From: Calothrix sp. PCC 7716
Lineage (GTDB): Bacteria; Cyanobacteriota; Cyanobacteriia; Cyanobacteriales; Nostocaceae
Assembly (NCBI RefSeq): GCF_019977735.1
Contig: NZ_AP025018.1
Coordinates: 8,312,580 to 8,376,579, forward strand
DNA length: 64,000 nucleotides
Direction: 5' to 3'
A program made the position numbers and the translations under genes. The notes beneath the pieces were generated by a model. The model ran no database searches. It was not told where the DNA came from and worked only from the letters and a program-made list of their open reading frames with translations. Shown here one piece after another: positions 1-7,326 of this stretch. Numbering within the stretch: position 1 is the stretch's first letter; every line of letters starts with the position of its first letter.

Positions 1-180
1 GAGAACCAGTTACCTGAGCGTTTAAAAGATGAATTGAATTTAGCTAAGAAACTTGGTGTTAAACCACTTAAAATAGGAGAGTCTGGATTTGATAATGTAA
101 TCAACGAAGGAACTATCAAGTGGGCAGTGACGACAGATGGGGAGTTAGTGATAATTCTCTATATAGTAGGTAACAATTAA
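1..180 (+). CDS. C-terminal end of a protein entering from upstream; function not assigned
   Basis: Frame 1 is open from the first base to a TAA at 178-180 and encodes 59 residues beginning ENQLPERLKDELNLAKKLG. The start lies outside the window. The segment around EGTIKWAVTTDGELVII reminds me of the C-terminal parts of large polymorphic-toxin/Rhs-like proteins, but this is recollection and not a firm match. The end (LYIVGNN) looks like an early stop, because relatives as I remember them continue for several dozen residues. It could therefore be a decayed gene end. It lies upstream of a toxin-antitoxin cassette, consistent with an accessory region. Confidence 0.4.
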   Translation, partial: ENQLPERLKDELNLAKKLGVKPLKIGESGFDNVINEGTIKWAVTTDGELVIILYIVGNN

Positions 181-280
181 AAATCGCTTGAAGGTAATCT
201 CTGTGTTGCTTGAGAGCGGTGAAATTATTCCACGAGTTGAACTTGGCACTTGGCTTGCTTTACGAAATAAACTACCTTAA
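170..280 (+). pseudogene. Short open remnant, unrecognised
   Basis: A second frame is open from 170 to a TAA at 278-280 and reads ...LLESGEIIPRVELGTWLALR.... The composition is protein-like, but there is no start codon or ribosome-binding site. It overlaps the stop of the preceding reading frame, so it may be the frameshifted continuation of that gene or the tail of another lost gene. No family can be named with confidence. Confidence 0.2.
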
Positions 281-352
281 AGTTTGTTATTGCACCTGAT
301 AATCAAATCAATTATCAATTATCTGACTACGTGATTCAACAATGAGGCATTT

Positions 353-547
353 ATGAATAAAAATAGATTTCCAGCAGATTGGGATGGGCAAAGAGTCCGT
401 GGAGTTATTGCTCATTATGAGGAACAAACAGAAGAACAGGCAACCTTAGAAGATGAAGCAGCTTTGAAGAATCAAACTGAAACAGTTATGGAGGTCAAGA
501 GCGAGTTAATGCCTGTTATTAGTAAATTGAAAAAAGAGGAGATCTAG
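353..547 (+). CDS. Small hypothetical protein, antitoxin-like (64 aa)
   Basis: This 64-residue acidic protein begins MNKNRFPADWDGQRVRGV and continues with HYEEQTEEQATLEDEAAL. I recall a family of cyanobacterial and proteobacterial small proteins with the pattern FP..WD..RV..V..HYE.QTEE.A..ED. They are often found next to toxin genes, and I know of no demonstrated function. It sits 43 bp upstream of the DUF433 gene and on the same strand, so the three genes may form one transcript. There is no membrane segment or signal peptide. It could be an extra antitoxin or an accessory protein of the cassette that follows. Confidence 0.6.
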   Translation: MNKNRFPADWDGQRVRGVIAHYEEQTEEQATLEDEAALKNQTETVMEVKSELMPVISKLKKEEI

Positions 548-590
548 TAAAACCTGGATAATAGTAAATAAAGTATTGTAGGAAAAATTT

Positions 591-833
591 ATGTTGAGTT
601 TAGATAGAATTACATTTAACCCGCGCATTATGGGCGGACAAGCTTGTATTCGAGGAATGCGGATTCCTGTCTCGTTATTAGTAAATTTAGTTGCTAATGG
701 GAAACCACAAGAAGAAATTTTAGAAGAATATCCTGATTTGGAACAAGAAGATATTCGCCAGTCTCTGTTATACGCAGCGTGGTTGACTCAAGAACGGATT
801 TATGAATTTAAGATAGCTGAACAAGTTTTATGA
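591..833 (+). CDS. DUF433 family antitoxin-like protein (80 aa)
   Basis: The 80-residue sequence has the DUF433 pattern: an N-terminal DRITFNP motif, then IMGGQACIRGMRIPV, then NGKPQEEILEEYPDLEQEDI and an alanine-rich final helix. DUF433 proteins carry a winged-helix-like DNA-binding fold and are the usual antitoxin partner of DUF5615 PIN-like toxins. The reading frame overlaps the downstream toxin gene by 4 bp (ATGA), as expected for translational coupling. The expected role is to neutralise the toxin and repress the operon. No residue looks abnormal and the length is typical, so the gene appears intact. Confidence 0.85.
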   Translation: MLSLDRITFNPRIMGGQACIRGMRIPVSLLVNLVANGKPQEEILEEYPDLEQEDIRQSLLYAAWLTQERIYEFKIAEQVL

Positions 834-1192
834 AATTTTTGGCGGATATGGGAATTTCATTACGCACTGTAGCTTGGTTGCGTGATGCTGGCTATGATAC
901 TGTGCATTTACGTGATGAAGGTTTACAACAGTTGCCAGATGATGAGATTTTGATTAAAGCCCGTATTGAAGGAAGAATTTTGCTAACTGTAGATTTGGAC
1001 TTTGCTCAACTTTTGGCAGTCAGCGGGGAACTACTGCCTAGTGTTATTTTATTTAGGTTAGGAAATAAGAATTACAATGCAATTAATGAACGTTTGACAG
1101 AGGTTTTAAGGCAATGTCAGGAAGATTTAGAAGCTGGTTCAATTATTTCTGTAACTAATGAAACGTTTCGGGTTAGGAGATTACCTATATAG
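830..1192 (+). CDS. DUF5615 PIN-like toxin (120 aa)
   Basis: The protein begins MKFLADMGISLRTVAWLRDAGYD and contains LLTVDLDFAQLL, the two acidic clusters expected of DUF5615 proteins. These are members of the PIN-domain nuclease superfamily (VapC/Mut7-C-like). The first strand carries an Asp at residue 6 and a second acidic group lies in the VDLDF motif, consistent with metal-dependent RNase chemistry. The start codon overlaps the end of the DUF433 gene. The pair is a type II toxin-antitoxin module by domain content and arrangement. The RNA target cannot be inferred from the sequence. Confidence 0.85.
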   Translation: MKFLADMGISLRTVAWLRDAGYDTVHLRDEGLQQLPDDEILIKARIEGRILLTVDLDFAQLLAVSGELLPSVILFRLGNKNYNAINERLTEVLRQCQEDLEAGSIISVTNETFRVRRLPI

Positions 1193-1296
1193 AAGACTCA
1201 AATATAGGATAAAAATAGAATATCATAACAAGTAGTAGAATAGATCGAGCAAATGCTTGGGTTCCACCAGACTTGTTGTTGGCGCCAGCTTACTCA

Positions 1297-1614
1297 TCAG
1301 CATAAATAGCATTGCTTCATACTGTGTAACTTAATATTTGATATATCTTTCCCTAATAAGCGATGTAGTAAACCAATGGGTACAATTAAGGCGCCACCAA
1401 CTATAACTGGTGGTAATGGTGATAATTTACGCTCTTGTTCGAGTTCGCTTAAACGTTGCTGTAAGCGCATTTGAAGTTCATCCGCGCGTTGACGTGCCTT
1501 TTCTGAGTTTATTTTGGCGTTTGCTTTGCCTGCTGCTTCTTGGGTTTTGAGTTCACTCGCGCGAAAGTCCCAGTAATTTATTTCTTTTGTTAATCTATCT
1601 TTAACAGCTATCAT
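1297..1614 (-). pseudogene. Internal fragment of a large SNF2/HepA-type helicase
   Basis: The 105-residue frame contains LTKEINYWDFRASELKTQE, an Arg/Gln-rich coiled segment and LSPLPPVIVGGALIVPIGLL. From memory this run of motifs occurs deep inside very large SNF2-type helicases (RapA/HepA-like, including the DrmD type of DISARM loci), between the helicase core and the C-terminal DUF3883 part. Here it is isolated, with no helicase motifs before it and no continuation after residue 105. Its ATG overlaps the tnsB stop as ATGA, which imitates an operon but joins two unrelated gene fragments. I read it as a deletion junction. The family assignment is moderately sure, and non-functionality is likely. 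Confidence 0.55.
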
Positions 1615-2637
1615 TGTTCTATTGGTTCTTCTATTTCTACTTGAGCTTCTACAACCTGAATTTTTTGATTGTTATTTTTGTTTTCTTCATGTCTTGTCGG
1701 TGGTGTTTCAACACGCTCTTGTTCGGAACGACGACGTTCTGCTTTAGTTTTATTCTTTTTATTTTTCAAAAAATTCCTGCGCCTAATAGCTTCTTCAAGA
1801 ATTGAAACGTTATTAATTCCTTTACCACTAACCTCAGCTTTTTGACGCGCATACTTAACTTCTTCAATAGAAAGCCTTTCAGATTCCAATCCAATGGCAT
1901 AAGCACGCGCTAAAAATACTTCTTTGTTATTTTTACTACCGTATACCAAGACTAAAGTAATATCTCTGGGGTCATACCTTAAGATAACTTTTTCCCCTGC
2001 GTAAGCTCCTAAATTTTCTCCCCTATAACGAAGACCAGAAAAATTGAGATAGCCATTGTCATATACTACCCGCTCTGTTGCTTTCATCAAGCAAATGTCA
2101 AGTTCTCTTTCGTCTAATAACGCAGGAGGTGACTGTAGACCTTTTTGCCAGCGTTCAATTCGGCTTTGCTTTGAAGGGATTTGCTTGACTTTGAGAATCT
2201 AGTTTTTGATTATAGTTATCAACAATGTATCCTAAAATCAATTTTTCTAACTCTGGAAGTGTTATGCAAGCTTTTTCCTCGGCGCCCTCTGGACGCTCTT
2301 TTATATTTGCCCCTGTAAAACCAGGCATCTCCGAAAGCAACCCACTCATGGTTCTAAAAGGTCTTTCTACAATTCCTCCTTCCGAGGGGTGACTTCTCAG
2401 TATAGGTTCAAAGCCTAACTGGTCAGAAATCCATTCCACTAAATGTTTTGAACGAAAATCTTTACCTCCATCAGTGAAAACATATTTAGCTAAAAATCTT
2501 TCATCCAAAAACTCAACCTCTTTGTCTGACTCATCAAAGTCATAACCATCTTTTAAAACTGAGTCATCATCGTTGAATAACTCATCTTCGTCTAAATCAA
2601 ATGCTTCATCTATATTTGAGTTCCTCATAGATGCCAC
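1611..2637 (-). pseudogene. tnsB: Broken TnsB-like DDE transposase of a Tn7-like/CAST element
   Basis: The piece at 2155-2637 carries an acidic leader and then the catalytic core, with FTDGGKDFRS (second catalytic Asp) and PSEGGIVERPF (catalytic Glu). The piece at 1611-2090 carries the Mu-type C-terminal barrel, with YRGENLGAYAGEKV and LRYDPRDITLVLVY. These match my memory of TnsB from type V-K CRISPR-associated transposons. The two pieces are in different frames. A single-base shift near 2155-2176 separates them, and in-frame TnsB-like sequence (ERELDIC) bridges the gap. The N-terminal DNA-binding domains and the first catalytic Asp are missing, apparently by an in-frame deletion joining the leader directly to the core. 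The protein cannot be an active transposase. Confidence 0.85.
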
Positions 2638-2691
2638 AGATTTTTATTTTTAGTGAGTATATTGATTTTAGTACAAAAAGTCTTTAAAAAA

Positions 2692-2886
2692 TGACACTTA
2701 ATTTTTCGTAATTTTGATTATTGACATTTAATATGTCGCTTTAGGTAGAAACGGACACTCAGCTTGTCGCAATGCTTGACTTTAGGCTTTAAATGCTCTA
2801 AATGAATGAAAAGTATATACCATAAGCTTTTTAAGCTTTTACTACTTTGTGACAATTAATTTGTTTGGTAGACATATAATTTGTCG
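2692..2886. repeat. Five TnsB-box-like 17-bp repeats
   Basis: Units fitting the pattern NGACANNTAATNTGTCG lie at 2692-2708, 2722-2738, 2753-2769, 2850-2866 and 2870-2886. All are in the same orientation. The first three are 30-31 bp apart and the last two are 20 bp apart. Units 2 and 5 are the best preserved, and the others carry one to several changes. Such arrays are bound by TnsB in Tn7-like elements. Confidence 0.8.
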
Positions 2887-3055
2887 CTCTACAAGGGGAC
2901 CCCGCCGACCAACCTTACCGTTACTAAAAAAATTAAATCTCGTAGGTCTGTAGGTATTCTTTAAGCAGGTTTACTTCTTGAGCTTCATCTCTCACCAGAT
3001 AGAGATTTATTTAATACATTTGAATTTATACACAAAGTTTTTAGACTGAATGTAA

Positions 3056-3271
3056 TTAATCTTCCAAAGAATTCACTTTAGTTCGAGTACTGGAAGGTGA
3101 AATATAAATCACCTGCGTACTAGTATTTTTGAATTTCTTGGTTTGCTCACTGCTAAATCGCTGATTAAGAGCATTGGAGCGCTCTTGATATTGACTATCT
3201 GGAGTTTGTGATCGGTTTGAAAAATGCACGGTGTACTTAGATGTATCATAAGTATCTATAACTACTGGCAT
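3056..3271 (-). CDS. Possible small hypothetical protein (71 aa)
   Basis: The frame encodes 71 residues beginning MPVVIDTYDTSKYTVHFSNRS. The sequence is rich in Ser, Thr, Asn and Gln and I do not recognise it. A weak AAAGG element lies about 6 bp upstream of the ATG on the minus strand. It has no membrane segment or signal peptide. It lies just outside the transposon end, in a stretch without other genes. It may be a real small gene or a chance frame. Confidence 0.3.
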   Translation of the reverse strand: MPVVIDTYDTSKYTVHFSNRSQTPDSQYQERSNALNQRFSSEQTKKFKNTSTQVIYISPSSTRTKVNSLED

Positions 3272-3417
3272 GGCGCCTTTTCAATACCTGTAACTGCATC
3301 TCCTACACCTTGATTTGTGTGTTTCAGACTTTATTGGCATTAATTGTGACCAGTTTCTAGCAAAAATTTGTGACTAGTGGTCTGTGTGATTAAATTTGGT
3401 AATAAAAATACATCACT

Positions 3418-3439
3418 GCACAGGCTTTCCGGCCTGTGC
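3418..3439. terminator. Hairpin GCACAGGC/GCCTGTGC after the FG-GAP gene
   Basis: A perfect 8-bp stem with a 6-base loop lies 18 bp beyond the stop of the minus-strand FG-GAP gene. There is no T-run. The same stem recurs at 15674-15696, 62418-62438 and 63634-63657, so it is a dispersed repeat that may act as a transcription end. Confidence 0.5.
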
Positions 3440-3456
3440 TACGATTATCCAAAATT

Positions 3457-4701
3457 TTATGATATTTTTGTTTGGGTAGTCCATCCAGCAGGGACATTGG
3501 TTACTGTGCTTTCTGAAGCAGTTGTACCATTCATAAACCAAATCGAATTATCACCAGTAGTAGCGTTACGCCAGAAAATATCTGTTTTTCCATTACCATC
3601 ATAATCACCAATCATATATTGTAGTGATGGGTCAGTTTGCGGTAAAAATGCAGATGTTGCAATCGATGAACCGTCCATTAACCAAGCTGTATTCTCACCT
3701 GTTTTGGTATTGTGCCAGAATACATCTGTTTTGCCATCACCATTAAAATCACCAATACTATCTGTCCAGTCGGCGCCCATATTATTTAAACTACTACTAA
3801 ACAGAAAAGTTCCATTCATCATCCAAACAGATGTATCACCTGTAGTTTTGTTGTGCCACAATACATCACTCCTACCATCACCATTAAAATCACCAACTGT
3901 AGAATCCCAAGATGAGTCCATTTGTTGTAAGAATGAGCCAGAATAATTGGTACCATTCATCATCCATATCGCTGTGTCGGTTGTAACAGGATTCCGCCAA
4001 AAAATATCACTCTTACCATCCCCACTAAAGTCAACTATAGTAGGAGTCCAAGACAAATCTGTTTGATCTAGATATGCTGCGGTTATTACCGTAGTATTAT
4101 CCATTAACCAAGTAGCATTTTCACCAGTATTTGTATTGTGCCAAAAAACATCGCTTTTACCATCACCGTTAAAGTCAGCAATATCTAACTTCCAACCAGG
4201 GTCAATAGTTTGTAATTGAGTATTACTTACGACATTATTACCATCCATCATCCACAATACATTCTCACCTGTTGTACTATTGCGCCAAAAAATATCACTT
4301 TTTCCATCACGATTAAAATCACCCAGTTTATATTGCCAGTCTGCACTCATTTTCGGCAAAAACTTCGCATCCGTAATATTACTACCATCCATTAACCAAA
4401 TTGCAGTATCACCTGTTTTAGCATCGCGCCATAGTAAATCAGTTTTACCGTTACCGCTAAAATCTGCATGTGTAGCTGCGCTGCTAAAAATAGAGTTAGG
4501 ATTTGGATTAGTTATTGGTATATTATATGCCTGACTCGAAACACCATTAGAAAGAGACGGATGAAAACTTGAAGAACGTATAGAATTACTCGAATAATTA
4601 GATTGATTAATATCAAAATTATTATTTGTGAAAAGAGAATTATTTGTAGAGTAAGTATTCTCAGAAATAGGAGAAGCAACAGATAAACTAGAAGTATTCA
4701 T
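3457..4701 (-). CDS. FG-GAP/VCBS seven-repeat protein A
   Basis: The protein has a low-complexity Ser/Asn-rich leader of about 75 residues, then seven repeats of about 47 residues. Each begins with a calcium-loop motif such as DFNGDGKSD, followed by a V/IFWRN or FWHN strand, TGE/TGD, and WLMDG or WMMNG. Seven FG-GAP/VCBS-type repeats predict a seven-bladed, calcium-binding beta-propeller. No Sec signal peptide is visible. I chose the ATG at 4701 (MNTSSL) over the ORF's first ATG at 4737 because it resembles the start of the paralogue at 4998-6188. The role is unknown; such propellers are usually surface or extracellular adhesion or scaffold proteins. The two genes are clearly duplicates. Confidence 0.8.
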   Translation of the reverse strand: MNTSSLSVASPISENTYSTNNSLFTNNNFDINQSNYSSNSIRSSSFHPSLSNGVSSQAYNIPITNPNPNSIFSSAATHADFSGNGKTDLLWRDAKTGDTAIWLMDGSNITDAKFLPKMSADWQYKLGDFNRDGKSDIFWRNSTTGENVLWMMDGNNVVSNTQLQTIDPGWKLDIADFNGDGKSDVFWHNTNTGENATWLMDNTTVITAAYLDQTDLSWTPTIVDFSGDGKSDIFWRNPVTTDTAIWMMNGTNYSGSFLQQMDSSWDSTVGDFNGDGRSDVLWHNKTTGDTSVWMMNGTFLFSSSLNNMGADWTDSIGDFNGDGKTDVFWHNTKTGENTAWLMDGSSIATSAFLPQTDPSLQYMIGDYDGNGKTDIFWRNATTGDNSIWFMNGTTASESTVTNVPAGWTTQTKIS

Positions 4702-4751
4702 AGTTTGTGAGTAAAGGTAATAATGAAAGCATTCCAATTTAGAAAAATCAT

Positions 4752-4820
4752 GTCATGCTGAACGTAGTGAAGCATCTGGTTTATATATTAAGACCTTAGA
4801 TTCTTCGCTGCGCTCAGAAT
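4752..4820. repeat. Dispersed imperfect palindrome
   Basis: The sequence TCATGCTGAACGTAGTGAAG is mirrored by GATTCTTCGCTGCGCTCAGA about 40 bp later, giving an imperfect inverted repeat. This type is scattered through many cyanobacterial genomes. It lies immediately beside the minisatellite. Confidence 0.6.
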
Positions 4821-4965
4821 GACAATGGTACGCGACTAATGACAATAGGACGTGGCTAATAACAATGCGACACGATTAATAACAATGCGACACGATTAAT
4901 AACAATGCGACACGACTAATGACAATGCGACACGACTAATGACAATGCGACACGACTAATGACAA
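4821..4965. repeat. 20-bp tandem repeat (minisatellite), seven copies plus 5 bp
   Basis: Seven consecutive 20-bp units (consensus GACAATGCGACACGACTAAT) run in exact register from 4821 to 4960, followed by a partial unit. The first two copies are diverged and copies 3-7 differ by only one or two bases, so recent slippage has expanded the right-hand units. The array lies between the two FG-GAP genes, upstream of the first one. Confidence 0.95.
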
Positions 4966-4997
4966 TTTTTACTTGATTGGACTTTTAAAACATCGTC

Positions 4998-6188
4998 TTA
5001 CGCGGTGTACCAACCAACAGGAGTAGTATTAACTGCGGTGCTGGTGCCATCTCCAGACCAAATCATATTTTCGCCAGTCTGACTATTGCTCCAGAACAGT
5101 TCGGTTTTGCCGTCACCATTAAAGTCACCCAAGCTAGATGTCCACTCAGAACCCATTGATGGTAAAGCTGTTGCAGTTGCAGTGGCGCCAGTCATTGTCC
5201 AACCAACATTTTCGCCAGTAGCTTGATTACGCCATAATACGTCAATGTTTCCATCACCATTTACATCACCAAACGAGTACTTCCAATTAGAACCGGCGCC
5301 TTGTGTTGGTAAATCTGCGGCTGTAGCATTAGTACCACTCATTAACCAGGTTTTGTTTTCACCTGTTCTGCTATTGTGCCAGAAAATATCAGTTCTCATG
5401 TCACCGTTGAAGTCAGTTGCAGAAATTTGCCAATCAGAACCGGCGCCGAAATTTTCTAGTGCAGTGCCACTAGCTAGCTCGGTACCATTCATACTCCACA
5501 AAGAATTTTCACCTGTTGCTGAATTATGCCAAAGTAAATCAGTTTTGCCTGTACCATCAACACTTACAATTGTAGAAGTCCAGTTAGCATCAGTTGTTGG
5601 TAACATTGCAGCAGAAGCAACATTTGTACCATCCATTACCCATGCAGCATTTTCACCCGTACTCTTGTTGTGCCAAATTAAATCGCTCTTACGGTCTCCG
5701 TTTGTATCTCCAACGGTAAAATCCCAATTGCTATCTGTAGTGGGCAACATAGTATCAGCAACTATATTTCCGCCATCCATTACCCAAGCTTCGTTTGCTC
5801 CGGTATTCTTATTACGCCATATCAAGTCAGTTTTACCATCACCGTTGAGGTCCGCAATTTTGTAATCCCATTCAGCACCGCGCGATGGTAGAGCAGCTCC
5901 AGCAGGAGTGGCGCCATCCATCAACCAAATGGCAACTTCACCTGTTTGTGAGTTTCGCCAAATTTTATCAGTCTTACCATCACCGTTAAAATCAGTGTTA
6001 ACAGCTGCACTACTAAAAATTAAGTTGGGATTAGGGTTCAAACCTTGAGATTCAACTGACTGCGATGACCCCTTTAAGGTTGAAACATCATTTGAGTATA
6101 AACTTTGATCAAAACTGTTCGCATTACTTGTATATATCGAAGCACCAGTACCAGTAGAAAGCTCTGTGGATTTTGTTGAATTAAACAT
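4998..6188 (-). CDS. FG-GAP/VCBS seven-repeat protein B
   Basis: This 396-residue paralogue of the neighbouring gene has a Ser/Thr-rich leader of about 65 residues and seven repeats of the form D.NGDGKTD...W.N..TGEN..W.MDG. The segment NPNPNLIFSSAAVNTDFNGDGKTD before repeat 1 is nearly the same in both proteins, so the duplication includes the leader-propeller junction. Several calcium loops are degenerate: repeat 4 reads SVDGTGKTD and repeat 5 DFNGDMRTD. No signal peptide or anchor is visible, so the route to any extracellular place is unclear. The gene ends 32 bp beyond the minisatellite. Confidence 0.85.
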   Translation of the reverse strand: MFNSTKSTELSTGTGASIYTSNANSFDQSLYSNDVSTLKGSSQSVESQGLNPNPNLIFSSAAVNTDFNGDGKTDKIWRNSQTGEVAIWLMDGATPAGAALPSRGAEWDYKIADLNGDGKTDLIWRNKNTGANEAWVMDGGNIVADTMLPTTDSNWDFTVGDTNGDRKSDLIWHNKSTGENAAWVMDGTNVASAAMLPTTDANWTSTIVSVDGTGKTDLLWHNSATGENSLWSMNGTELASGTALENFGAGSDWQISATDFNGDMRTDIFWHNSRTGENKTWLMSGTNATAADLPTQGAGSNWKYSFGDVNGDGNIDVLWRNQATGENVGWTMTGATATATALPSMGSEWTSSLGDFNGDGKTELFWSNSQTGENMIWSGDGTSTAVNTTPVGWYTA

Positions 6189-6534
6189 AGATGAGGATTG
6201 TCAACAGTGTTCATCACCCTTTTTATTATCTATTTACAATTAAAAGTGTTACTTGAGAACTTCCAAACCCTTTTTCGGCTTTTTTGCTTAAATTATATTG
6301 TTTGTCAATAACAATGTTTTAGAAACCAGATTTCTTTATAGATTTTGCAATTAAAACAAAGATTTGTCTGCGACAATGAATGCGTAGAAACCTGGTTTCT
6401 GGTTTATTTTATTCAAATATGTTTACCGATACCAAAGCGTTATTGATAATTCGCTATAGTATTTACATATTTTCTCCGATGACGATTGATTGCAACCGAG
6501 TATAAGATGATTCGTTAAAATCTAAAAAATAATT
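6189..6534. other. Intergenic region with palindromes and one arm of an inverted repeat
   Basis: I see no gene. The region holds AGAAACCAG..TTTCT and AGAAACCTGGTTTCT palindromes near 6321 and 6386. It also holds the left arm (6361-6387) of a 27-bp inverted repeat whose partner is at 6976-7002, on the other side of the next gene. Promoters for the diverging genes at 6188 and 6535 probably lie here, but no clear consensus can be named. Confidence 0.5.
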
Positions 6535-7002
6535 ATGTGGCTTTTAATATTTGTCGTGGTGAATTTTTGTAGTATTTTCGCTGGATTAATAGCAGGTAAA
6601 CAAATTAAAGCTTTTCTTAAAAGACACAAAAGCATTGCCGATGAATATGTCTTAGAAGAATTTAAATCTTTAGTCAGGCGCCAAATGTATATGGTATACT
6701 TTCTATTATTTTTTATAATTATTGGGTTATTTCTGAATATTGTTGTTGTAATTCATCATGGGCTGTTTGGCTTTGCAGTTGCGCTACTTGTAAATGTATA
6801 TAGCTTTTTGCAATCACAATATTTCCGTAGATTAGAAAAAAAAGCAAGGTCTTTAAATGCTGCAAATGAACTTCTTGCACGCAAATATTACCTAGTCAGC
6901 AATACCTGGGCAAATAAACCATTACCAGATTTTTAAAGGACAATGGCTTAGAAATACCATAACCTTGGGCATAATCTACACATTCACTGTCGCAGACAAA
7001 TC
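6361..7002. repeat. 27-bp inverted repeat pair flanking the membrane-protein gene
   Basis: The arms are 6361-6387 (+), starting GATTTGTCTGCGACAATGAA, and 6976-7002, which reads the same way on the minus strand. They match at 25 of 27 positions. The arms enclose only the gene at 6535-6936. They could be the ends of a small mobile cassette, a substrate for inversion, or two copies of a dispersed repeat in opposite orientation. Confidence 0.75.
6535..6936 (+). CDS. Small membrane protein of unknown function (133 aa)
   Basis: The sequence starts with a hydrophobic segment (residues 1-21, MWLLIFVVVNFCSIFAGLIAG). A charged stretch of about 35 residues follows, then hydrophobic stretches at about 53-72 and 76-92, and a basic C-terminal part. 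This predicts an integral inner- or thylakoid-membrane protein with two to three spans. I do not recognise the family. No Shine-Dalgarno sequence is obvious before the ATG. The gene is bracketed by a 27-bp inverted repeat (6361-6387 and 6976-7002), which is unusual for a single gene and may mean it moved or was inverted as a unit. Confidence 0.65.
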   Translation: MWLLIFVVVNFCSIFAGLIAGKQIKAFLKRHKSIADEYVLEEFKSLVRRQMYMVYFLLFFIIIGLFLNIVVVIHHGLFGFAVALLVNVYSFLQSQYFRRLEKKARSLNAANELLARKYYLVSNTWANKPLPDF

Positions 7003-7194
7003 GTCATTTTATTACATGTTATCAACGTATATTCCAGGTTTCTAGGTTTTCATGCGTAAGTCCTGATATCTATGAATTATGCATAAATTATTAATCGAAA
7101 ACAATCTTAAATTAAGTACTTAGCAAAAACAACGTATAAATTATTGCATGTATATTTTGTTTGATAACTGCCACTAAGACATCTGTAAAACCCT
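7003..7194. other. Gene-free stretch
   Basis: AT-rich and non-coding, with a CCAGGTTTCTAGGTTT palindrome fragment near 7035. I see nothing else recognisable. Confidence 0.4.
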
Positions 7195-7198
7195 CTAC

Positions 7199-7322
7199 CT
7201 CACCGGAATGCAGCAGGCTTAGAAACCTGGCAACAGTCACAAAAATTTCGCTATAAACCCCTAATTTATCCTTCATATGCCCGGTTTGTTTTGGCTTGTT
7301 GATAATGCTGCATTCCGGTGAG
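7199..7322. mobile_element. MITE-like element, 124 bp, with 4-bp target duplication
   Basis: Perfect 17-bp terminal inverted repeats lie at 7199-7215 (CTCACCGGAATGCAGCA) and 7306-7322. They are directly flanked by CTAC on both sides (7195-7198 and 7323-7326). The interior of about 90 bp has no reading frame. Terminal repeats plus an exact target-site duplication are the signature of a non-autonomous DNA transposon. The ends differ in sequence from the complete IS at 16949-18362, although both start CTCA and both leave 4-bp duplications. Confidence 0.85.
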
Positions 7323-7326
7323 CTAC

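Larger units (their letters stand above)
1611..2893 (-). mobile_element. Remnant of a Tn7-like (CAST-type) transposon, left end
   Basis: A decayed tnsB reads away from a cluster of TnsB-binding-like repeats that ends in TGT/ACA at 2891-2893. Read from that end inward on the minus strand, the sequence begins TGTAGAGCGACAAATTATAT. This closely resembles the left end of known type V-K CAST elements as I recall it. The order left end then tnsB with its N-terminus facing the end is also canonical. tnsC, tniQ, cas12k, a CRISPR array and the opposite end are absent from the window. The five flanking bases AGGGG (2894-2898) would be one copy of the target duplication if the end is placed correctly. 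Confidence 0.75.

Noticed and set aside
4821-4965. Repeat array considered as CRISPR
   Set aside because: Units are contiguous 20-bp repeats without unique spacers; it is a minisatellite, and no cas genes lie nearby.
5245-5865. Plus-strand 206-aa frame inside the FG-GAP gene
   Set aside because: It is antisense to the well-supported repeat protein and shows only the mirrored repeat pattern.
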